Below, one piece after another: positions 41,270 through 47,083 of a DNA stretch of 47,083 nt (positions are counted from its first letter, which is position 1; every line of letters begins with the position of its first letter). The DNA is from Myxococcales bacterium (GTDB taxonomy: Bacteria; Myxococcota_A; Polyangia; Polyangiales; Polyangiaceae): positions 1 through 47,083 of the forward strand of contig CAHJWM010000039.1 in assembly GCA_903642325.1 (NCBI GenBank). The letters are read 5' to 3'. Position numbers and translations under genes: made by a program. Below the pieces are notes generated by a model. The model was not told the DNA's origin, ran no database searches, and worked only from the letters and a program-made list of their open reading frames with translations.

Positions 41270-43054
41270 ATGGCGTTCATAAGCAATCCGAACATCCAAG
41301 CCAATGCGCAATTGCGCATTCCGCAACGAGAAGCATGTGCCGCAATACGTGATCACTTTGCTCGGGCAGATGCGCCGCGTGAGGTGGGCATCGTGCTGCC
41401 CGTAGGTTGCGGAAAGTCCGGGCTCATCGCCATCACACCGTTTGCAATGGAGGCGCGACGAGTGCTCGTGATCGCTCCAGGACTGCGCATTCGCAAGCAG
41501 CTCGGGGACGACCTGAAGGCGAGCAGTCACACAAACTTCTTCAAGCGTACCGGCGTACTCACAAATGATCAGGCGTTTCCAGAAGCTGCTGTTATCGAGA
41601 GCGGGCGCATCAACGCTGACGACCTGCGAAATTCCGATTTTGCGGTCGCCAACATTCACCAGGTCGCGGGTGAGGACAATCGGTGGCTCGGTCAGCTTGA
41701 GGCCGATTTCTTCGATCTAATCCTGGTCGACGAGGCGCATCACAATCCGGCCGCGAGTTGGCAGCAAGTGAAGGAAAGGTTTCCGAGCGCGCGCATCGTG
41801 AACTACAGCGGGACGCCAACCCGCGCCGACGGGCGCGTCATGGACGGCGCAATTATTTATTCCTTCTCCGTCGTGCGGGCGATCCAAGCAGGATACGTGA
41901 AGCGCTTGCGCGCAAAGATGCTCCGCCCCACGTCGCTCAGATACGTCGACCCGAGCGACGGGCAGCAGCGCACGATTGGACCAGACGAGGTCAGAGCGCT
42001 CGGGGAAAATGATGCGGCCTTCCGGCGCGGCATCGTTATGGCGGAAGAAACGTTGGGGTCAATCGTGGACTGCGCTATTGCGGAGCTACTGCGCCTGCGG
42101 CAGGAGACCGGCGAACCACGTCTCAAAATTATCGCATCCGCGCTGAATCAGGCCCACTGCATCCAGATAACAGAGGCTTTCCGAGCGCGCTCAATGCGCG
42201 CGGCCTACGTACACTCGCAGGAGGGAGGCGCTACCAATGACGCCGTTTTCGGGAGGCTGGATCGGGACGAGTTGGACGTCATCGTCCAAGCCAGAATGCT
42301 CAACGAAGGGTTTGACCATCGGTATCTGTCAGTCGCGATGGTCGGCAGCATTTTTGCGAATCTCGGCCCCTTCGTTCAATTCGTCGGTCGCGTGATGCGC
42401 GCGATCGAACAGGATGCCCCGGGCCACCCGTTGAATCAGGGCGTCGTCGTCTTCCACGCTGGCGCGAACGTCGCAAGCCGCTGGAACGACTTTCGAGAAT
42501 TCAGCGAAGCAGACCAGCTTTTCTTCGCTGACCTTCTTCCCGCTGCGGAGAACGTCGAGTTCGATAGCAATGAGGTTGTCGAGCGTGAGCCCGGCGCCGG
42601 AGGCGGTGTGGTTCCCGTGGAAATTTTGGAGGAGCTCGACGTCAGAGTCTCCGAGATGAATCCGATCGGAGACCCGGAGGTCTTGGCGCTTTTTCGCCAG
42701 CTTGCCGAGCGGGGCATCACCCCCGAGCAGGCGGCGCAAGGAATACAGCGCATGCGGCGCGACCGTCAGGACGTGCGCGAGGCGCGACGCGCAGCCCTCA
42801 ACGATCGCGTGCAGAACGACGCTGGCGGCATCCTCGCCCGCCTGAACATCAGCCCGCGAGGTAAGACGCTGGATCGGGCGCGAAGGCTACAGAACTTTGC
42901 CTGGACGGCGGCGGAGCTCCATCGACGAGTGAACGCTGCGGCAAACGGCGAGCTCGACAACCGACAGAACTTCACTCTCGATCAGGTAAACGCGGCACAC
43001 GACGCACTCCCCGGCATTGTCGCGGCCTTGGAAGCGGAACTCGGCCATGGGTAA
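41270..43054 (+). CDS. DEAH-box superfamily II helicase (ResIII-like)
   Basis: A 594-residue protein from ATG 41270, after GTGGGGA; the frame extends 32 codons upstream without family signal. Motif I is VLPVGCGKSGLIA (near residue 48), motif II ILVDEAHHNPA, motif III YSGTPTR, and the second domain has ARMLNEGFDHRYLS and motif VI FVQFVGRVMRA. After about residue 400 comes an Asp/Glu/Arg-rich helical C-terminal region without a visible nuclease motif. Helicases of this type occur in restriction and phage-defence systems. The next small gene overlaps its end by 8 bp, so they act together. Confidence 0.85.
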   Translation: MAFISNPNIQANAQLRIPQREACAAIRDHFARADAPREVGIVLPVGCGKSGLIAITPFAMEARRVLVIAPGLRIRKQLGDDLKASSHTNFFKRTGVLTNDQAFPEAAVIESGRINADDLRNSDFAVANIHQVAGEDNRWLGQLEADFFDLILVDEAHHNPAASWQQVKERFPSARIVNYSGTPTRADGRVMDGAIIYSFSVVRAIQAGYVKRLRAKMLRPTSLRYVDPSDGQQRTIGPDEVRALGENDAAFRRGIVMAEETLGSIVDCAIAELLRLRQETGEPRLKIIASALNQAHCIQITEAFRARSMRAAYVHSQEGGATNDAVFGRLDRDELDVIVQARMLNEGFDHRYLSVAMVGSIFANLGPFVQFVGRVMRAIEQDAPGHPLNQGVVVFHAGANVASRWNDFREFSEADQLFFADLLPAAENVEFDSNEVVEREPGAGGGVVPVEILEELDVRVSEMNPIGDPEVLALFRQLAERGITPEQAAQGIQRMRRDRQDVREARRAALNDRVQNDAGGILARLNISPRGKTLDRARRLQNFAWTAAELHRRVNAAANGELDNRQNFTLDQVNAAHDALPGIVAALEAELGHG

Positions 43055-43283
43055 GTCCGTAGTTGTAAGCATGGAGGTCACGACCGCAAAAAGCTCACAC
43101 AACTGCCGCTTCAATAAGAAGCACCGCATTTGCATGGGCGATGCGCGCCTGACCATTAAAGAAGATGGCTCGCCGCTGAACTATTGCCTGCCGTGCGCTC
43201 GCGCGTTTCTCACGAAGGGATTGGAGCGACTGAGTGAACTACAAGCTCAGGTGGATAAGCGACTCACGAACAACGCGAAGTAG
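43047..43283 (+). CDS. small Cys-rich protein overlapping the helicase gene
   Basis: A 78-residue protein starting inside the helicase stop region (8-bp overlap). Four cysteines, C20, C29, C47 and C50 (NCRFNKKHRIC and NYCLPCARAF), form a likely zinc-binding knuckle. The N- and C-terminal thirds are helical and charged. No family recognised. Overlap implies co-translation with the helicase, suggesting a partner that guides or regulates it. Confidence 0.65.
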   Translation: MGKSVVVSMEVTTAKSSHNCRFNKKHRICMGDARLTIKEDGSPLNYCLPCARAFLTKGLERLSELQAQVDKRLTNNAK

Positions 43284-43332
43284 CTAGACCGGCTCGTGGA
43301 AACCTCGCAGCGAGGCGCGTGCACGCGAACAA

Positions 43333-43548
43333 TTAGAACGGATCGGGGTGCGCTGGGTAGGCCAAGGTTCTCAGAGCTAGCGCCGCGAGTTCGGCGCTCT
43401 CGGCCGGGCTCAGCGCGTCAATGTCATCGAATCGCGCACGCGCTGCGCGTCGTTCGGCCGCTCGCTCGCGGGCCGTGGCTTCAGTCCTTCGAGCGTGCTC
43501 TCGCCCCGATGAAGCGAAGCGTTCGATACTGCTTAGTGATGCAAAAAC
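43333..43548 (-). pseudogene. 3' part of the gene interrupted by IS66
   Basis: In the minus strand, from the IS edge, the frame reads VFASLSSIERFASSGREHAR, then a Glu/Arg/Ala-rich helix and DIDALSPAESAELAALALRT, ending LAYPAHPDPF and TAA at 43333-43335. Taken with the 5' part at 45857-46695 and with one target copy removed, the frame is continuous across the IS. It is the separated C-terminal end of the HTH_36 protein. Confidence 0.8.
43541..43548. repeat. IS66 target-site duplication, left copy
   Basis: GCAAAAAC directly borders the left inverted repeat and is repeated at 45857-45864. Eight base pairs is the usual IS66-family duplication length. Confidence 0.9.
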
Positions 43549-43577
43549 GTAACCTTTCTCCCTGTCCCGTCCTGACG
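43549..43577. repeat. IS66 terminal inverted repeat, left
   Basis: A 29-bp end, the inverse complement of 45828-45856 with two mismatches. Confidence 0.9.
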
Positions 43578-43593
43578 CCGGGATCTACGTGAG

Positions 43594-45093
43594 CTAGGGC
43601 GTCGGAGCGGGCTCGTCGGCGGTGAGTTGCCAGGGCATGAGCACCTCACCGCGGTCGGCGGCACGCACCGCTTCGAGTAGATAGCGGGTGGGCGCAACGT
43701 GGTGCAGCTTGGCTGTCTCGACGAGCGTGTAGAGCGTAGCGGCGACCTTGGTTCCCGCGCGCGACTTCGAGCCGTAGTGGTTTTTGCGCCCCACGACGGG
43801 ACCTCTGATCGCCCGCTCGGTGGCGTTGTTGTCGAGCGGAATTTGCGGATCACTGGTGAAGCGACTCAGACGATCCCAGTTCGCGATGGTGTACGCCGCT
43901 GCCTTGCCGATGGACAAGGTCTTGAGCACGGCCTGGCTCCAGAGCCATGTCTTCAGCTCTGCGAGTACAGCAGCGGCTTCGGTCTTTCGCAACTTGGCCT
44001 TGCTCTCGATGTCGGGCCCCGCGCGCTCGTCGATAGTGTAGAGCTGTCCGATCCAATCGAGAGCGAGTTGCGCATCCGGATGATTCGGGAGCGCCTCCTC
44101 GAATTTCCTGAACACGTGGGCCCAGCACCCTGCGAGCTGAATGTGCTCGTTACCTCGCGCACCAGCCTCGTGAGTTTTGAGCGCGTCGCACACGATCACT
44201 CCGCGGTATTTGCCAACCAAATCCCTGAACGTGTCGGCGCCTTTGTCATCGCGGATCTTGTGGCAGACGATGCCTGGGCCTGTGACACACCACATTTGCC
44301 ACGGCTTCTCGTCTTTTCCCTCGAGTCTCGGCCATCCTGTTTGATCGAGGCCGATCACCGAATGCGATAGCGCCTGTTGGAACAGCGCTTCGGCCGTAGA
44401 CGTCAGACGCTTGCCGAGCGCGAAGACCTGATCCCAGAGGGTTTGCGGCGTGACGACAACGCCGTGTCGCGCGAGGATGCGTTGCTGTCGCGCGAGCGGG
44501 ATATGGTCGAGGTACTTGTCGAGCGCCACCTTGATCGCGAAGGCGAGCGAGTAGCGCCCGCCCTTGATCGCGCGCTCGGGACCGAGCGCCGTTTCAACGC
44601 AGCCTCCACAGCGGCAAACGTACTTTTGCTGCTTGACGTGGACGAGGCGGTAACTGATTTCGACGAAGTCGACCATCTCGGACGACTCGAACTGCCCCGC
44701 CATCGGCTCGAGGCGCTCGCCACACGCGGGGCAGGCGCGGTCAGGCTCGTCGAGCTCGAACACCTTCTCGTCAATTGGCAGAGCAAGCTGCTCGGTTGGA
44801 CCCGACTTCGCCCGCGGCTTGCTCGACTTCTCGCCCTTCAGCGCTTCGTGCTGCTCAGCCTGATCTTTAGCCCGTTTCTGCAGCTGATTGAGCAGCGCCA
44901 GCGTTTGCTGCAGCTCCTGCGGATTTCCTTTCAGCGCCTTGAGCTCTTCGCATTTGGCGCTGAGCACGCGCAGGAGCTGCTCAATCTGCATCTGCTGCGC
45001 CATGGCGATACGACGGAGTTGCTCGACGTCGTTTTCGTGGCGCAGATCCACGTTGCTCTTTAGATCAGGTCGATCGCTCTTCTGCAAGCGCAA
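43594..45093 (-). CDS. tnpC: IS66 transposase TnpC
   Basis: A 499-residue DDE transposase. An N-terminal leucine-rich coiled coil (residues about 25-90) precedes a zinc-finger-like segment with ACPACGERLEPM and CRCGGC. The catalytic residues lie in VIGLDQTGWP (Asp), GVIVCDALKTHEAG (Asp) and NNATERAIRGPVVGRKN (Glu). Length and order agree with IS66 transposases (about 500). Its ATG overlaps the end of the tnpB frame by 29 bp. No damage is visible in this gene. Confidence 0.94.
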   Translation of the reverse strand: MRLQKSDRPDLKSNVDLRHENDVEQLRRIAMAQQMQIEQLLRVLSAKCEELKALKGNPQELQQTLALLNQLQKRAKDQAEQHEALKGEKSSKPRAKSGPTEQLALPIDEKVFELDEPDRACPACGERLEPMAGQFESSEMVDFVEISYRLVHVKQQKYVCRCGGCVETALGPERAIKGGRYSLAFAIKVALDKYLDHIPLARQQRILARHGVVVTPQTLWDQVFALGKRLTSTAEALFQQALSHSVIGLDQTGWPRLEGKDEKPWQMWCVTGPGIVCHKIRDDKGADTFRDLVGKYRGVIVCDALKTHEAGARGNEHIQLAGCWAHVFRKFEEALPNHPDAQLALDWIGQLYTIDERAGPDIESKAKLRKTEAAAVLAELKTWLWSQAVLKTLSIGKAAAYTIANWDRLSRFTSDPQIPLDNNATERAIRGPVVGRKNHYGSKSRAGTKVAATLYTLVETAKLHHVAPTRYLLEAVRAADRGEVLMPWQLTADEPAPTP

Positions 45094-45444
45094 TCGGCTT
45101 GATCACGCCCGGTGAAAGTGAACGCCGACCGACGAGCTCGCAGCCTTCGATGTACAGCGCCAGCTCGCTGGACGTGAGCTGAACGGGGCTGCCGTCTTCG
45201 CGGACAGTGACGCGAAGCAACCACCCTCCAAACGCTTCTGGAAAATGCAGAGTCCAGTGCCATCCCAAACCAGCACCTTGCAGCCGCGCCGTCGGCGATT
45301 GCTGAACAAGAACAAGTCGCCGCTCAATGGATCACGACTGAGCCCCTGCTTAACGAGGCCATACAGCCCATCGTACCCCTTGCGCAGATCAACGGGCGCT
45401 GGATACGCGAACACGCGCACGGCGCGACTGGTGCCCAAGATCAT
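45065..45444 (-). pseudogene. tnpB: IS66 accessory protein TnpB, frameshifted
   Basis: The first part VDLRKGYDGLYGLVKQGLSR and FSNRRRRGCKVLVWDGTGLC is the IS66 Orf2/TnpB family. Near 45210 the frame is lost; the right continuation is one frame over: REDGSPVQLTSSELALYIEG then CELVGRRSLSP, as in intact TnpB. A one-base loss explains this. It starts at ATG 45444, overlapping the tnpA stop (ATGA). TnpB is required for efficient transposition of several IS66 elements, so this copy may be immobile alone. Confidence 0.85.
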
Positions 45445-45782
45445 CCGAGCTCGCGCAGCAGCGCCGCGGCCTCCCCCGGTGTGAGACCGTCGATCCGAAA
45501 GCCGCCCGGCGACACCACACTCAGCGTGCGCACTGGCACCCTCGGAGCGACCACGCGCACGGGCACCAAGGCTTTCGTTTCACCGGCCTCGACACACCAC
45601 CGACGGACGGTATCGAACTGCTGTCCTAGCTCGAGCTTGATCTCTTCCCAGCTCGCTCCCGCCGCACGCCGGCCACGTGCCCACGTCACCACTCGAGCCC
45701 GAAGCTCCGCCGGATACCGCCTGCCCCGACCGGTCTCCACACGCCCCAGATCCCGCCGCAAAATTGCCGTTTCCTTGTCCAT
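45441..45782 (-). CDS. tnpA: IS66 accessory protein TnpA (HTH)
   Basis: A 113-residue protein with a helix-turn-helix region, RYPAELRARVVTWARGRRAA and FDTVRRWCVEAGE, then a beta-rich C-terminus with VVSPGGFRIDGLTPGEAAAL, typical of IS66 Orf1. The stop overlaps the tnpB start by the ATGA pattern, giving coupling. It lies just inside the right inverted repeat. Confidence 0.9.
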   Translation of the reverse strand: MDKETAILRRDLGRVETGRGRRYPAELRARVVTWARGRRAAGASWEEIKLELGQQFDTVRRWCVEAGETKALVPVRVVAPRVPVRTLSVVSPGGFRIDGLTPGEAAALLRELG

Positions 45783-45827
45783 GATCGCCGTCCTTTCGCG
45801 AACGACGCGAGCATGAGACGCCTACGA

Positions 45828-45856
45828 CGTCAGGACGGGGCAGAGAGAAAGGTTAC
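45828..45856. repeat. IS66 terminal inverted repeat, right
   Basis: The partner of 43549-43577, ending GGTTAC at 45856, followed at once by the right target copy. Confidence 0.9.
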
Positions 45857-45864
45857 GCAAAAAC
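45857..45864. repeat. IS66 target-site duplication, right copy
   Basis: GCAAAAAC, identical to 43541-43548. Confidence 0.9.
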
Positions 45865-46695
45865 CACGGCGAATGGCGATTTCGCGCGTCCCTGACGCAG
45901 CCATTCGTCGTGTCTCGCTCCTTCGACCGCCGCAGCAAGCTGTTCATTGGACGCGCCCTCGGAGTGCCGATTTTGCAGGGCCCGCACTGACCGATCGTCA
46001 GGTCCGCCAAGGCCCAAGGTCCGCCACGCCGCCAGTACTTTTTCAAGCTCTGGCGGCACCGGTGGCGGGGGGCCCTCAACCGGGCGGCGCATGCCGGCCG
46101 TGCGGCGCTGTTCTGCTGATGCTTTTCTTGCTCCGTGGAAATTTGAAAATTGAATCTCCCCCTTGCTCGGGTGCCGGTCGGGCGGCGCCTTCGAGCGGCC
46201 GCTGGGGGCTAAGGGGGGATCTTGTTCAAATTTAGGATCCGTACCAGTAGACGCGCTCGAATTCGGATGCGTCGACGCCACCGTTTTTTGCGGTCCGGCG
46301 GCCTCCTCTCCGCCGAGCGCGCGCAAGAGTGCGTCTGCTTCAACGAAGTACTTATTTACGTTGGTGCGGGTGTACTTGCCCGTGGGCAATGGGTGATGAG
46401 GGGGGATCAGGTCCCAACGTAGCAAGCCCGCGTCGCGCAGCTCAAAAAGGGCCCTCCGAACTGTGGTTAGGTTGGACTCAATCGCCTCGGCGATGACCTT
46501 CTGGTGTGCGAAGTACCCCGGGCACTGTCCAAGCAAGAATAGCAGTACCCTAACTGCCGGGTGACTGAGCGCGATGTTTGGCACCTTGCCCCGCCGAGCC
46601 AGCGCACCGAGACAGCGCCAGTACATTTCGCGGGTCTGGCGCTCTGCAAGGTGCCTGACTTGTCCTGGGGCGTGCCGCTCGGCCGGCGCGGTCAC
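45857..46695 (-). pseudogene. 5' part of an HTH_36 (replication-like) gene cut by IS66
   Basis: The frame starts at GTG 46695, five bases after an AGGAGGT ribosome site. A winged HTH_36 domain occupies residues about 25-115: HPAVRVLLFLLGQCPGYFAH, then AIESNLTTVRRALFELRDAG. A disordered Ser/Pro linker and a C-terminal region with EKVLAAWRTLGLGG and EQLAAAVEGARHDEWLRQG follow. The frame ends at the IS edge, the stop being supplied by the IS. HTH_36 proteins resemble plasmid and phage replication initiators. Intact, the protein would be about 350 residues. Confidence 0.8.
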
Positions 46696-46699
46696 GGGC

Positions 46700-46945
46700 G
46701 ACCTCCTGACGGCACGGAAGTGTCGGAGGCTCTGAGACCTGTTCGACAACGGGGGTCGAGCGGAGAACGGCCTCGGCCAGGTCCGTCGCACGCTCGAGAG
46801 CGAAATCACCTCCCTCAAGCACGGCACGCGCGAGGTGGACCGCGTCGCTTTCGAGACAGCCTCAGCCAGTACGGCCGCCAGGGCCCTCCGTGGCTCGCCT
46901 CGGGCCGCCGCGGACAGGTAGGCGGCCGCGAGCTCCGCTACATGT
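46700..46945 (-). pseudogene. possible small gene, frameshifted
   Basis: Minus-strand sequence reads VAELAAAYLSAAARGEPRRA and LAAVLAEAVSK, then one frame over DAVHLARAVLEGGDFALERA and TDLAEAVLRS. The helical, acidic pattern continues across the shift near 46850, suggesting one small gene just ahead of the HTH_36 gene. No family or clear start is visible; the rest of the window to 47083 holds nothing I can support. Confidence 0.35.
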
Positions 46946-47083
46946 CGTGCGTCATGACTGGCGGGAACATACGGGAAACGACGGGAACCTGATTGGGCTG
47001 GGGAGGTGGAGTTGCCCCGATGTGGCGGACAGATTTGACTGCTAAGAATCAGCTGGGGGCGTTGGTCTCGAACTCGATCGGCG

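Larger units (their letters stand above)
43549..45856 (-). mobile_element. IS66-family insertion sequence (2308 bp)
   Basis: A complete IS66 element. The terminal inverted repeats of 29 bp (43549-43577 and 45828-45856) differ at two sites, beginning GTAACCTTTCTC. Exact 8-bp target copies flank it. It contains the usual three genes on one strand in the order tnpA, tnpB, tnpC, with tnpB frameshifted. It lies inside an HTH_36 gene that it splits. The perfect target duplication indicates a fairly recent insertion. Confidence 0.95.

Noticed and set aside
43594-45063. Long plus-strand frames opposite tnpC (for example 44377-45063)
   Set aside because: They are complements of the well-supported transposase gene and show mirrored codon bias only.

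Overview
The window reads as a piece of a large, high-GC chromosome of the Myxococcota (formerly Deltaproteobacteria), most likely an order such as Polyangiales. The clues are Gly/Ala/Ser-rich linkers behind lipoprotein signals, RCC1-repeat and Kazal-domain lipoproteins, a MauG-type dihaem peroxidase and many solitary genes with few long operons. This placement is inferred from gene style only; no marker phylogeny could be run.

Layout. 1-14.0 kb is housekeeping and surface functions: a short 17-bp tandem repeat, a TIGR01777 epimerase, a lipoprotein/DUF4230 pair, an SDR, alanine dehydrogenase, a three-Kazal lipoprotein, a PF04185 phosphoesterase, a dihaem peroxidase, an IMP dehydrogenase of the unusual Tritrichomonas-like type, and two decayed genes (a MurA-like gene and an unknown). 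14.3-23.2 kb holds an RCC1-repeat lipoprotein, an MFS carrier, and a minus-strand transport cluster (OprO/P-type porin, lipoprotein, DctA, MHS-family carrier) that looks like an uptake route for carboxylates from outer membrane to cytoplasm. 24.3-29.4 kb has a TetA-like exporter beside an FAD monooxygenase, an aldo/keto reductase, two short-chain dehydrogenase relics and a relic of the 3' end of alanine dehydrogenase.

At 29.45 kb sits the tmRNA gene (ssrA; tag ANDNAIALAA). Its last 32 nt are repeated exactly at 30.585 kb. The 0.8 kb between the copies carries only a zeta-type toxin kinase and an overlapping 62-codon gene. Immediately beyond the second copy is a tyrosine integrase gene, pointing at the site, then excisionase-like HTH genes. 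Everything from 29.76 kb to the right edge is therefore best read as accessory DNA integrated at ssrA. No third att copy was seen, so the right end probably lies outside the window.

The island cargo is: two small unknown proteins; an ECF sigma factor with a membrane partner, divergent from a MerT-like metal transporter and ynfA, the block being flanked by a 54-bp direct repeat; an arsenic operon (arsR, a 32-codon ORF, aquaporin, thioredoxin-type arsC, arsM, SigZ-like sigma factor) convergent with arsR2-arsH; a DEAH helicase overlapping a small Cys-rich protein (possible defence pair); and an IS66 element with 8-bp target duplications that interrupts an HTH_36 replication-like gene, whose frame is restored exactly when the IS is removed.

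In the arsenic block, arsenate is reduced by ArsC, As(III) leaves through the aquaporin or is methylated by ArsM, and ArsH oxidises organoarsenicals. Each ArsR has its own palindrome just upstream. Many island genes carry single-base frameshifts, several at short homopolymers; these may be real decay or assembly errors, and raw reads are needed to decide.
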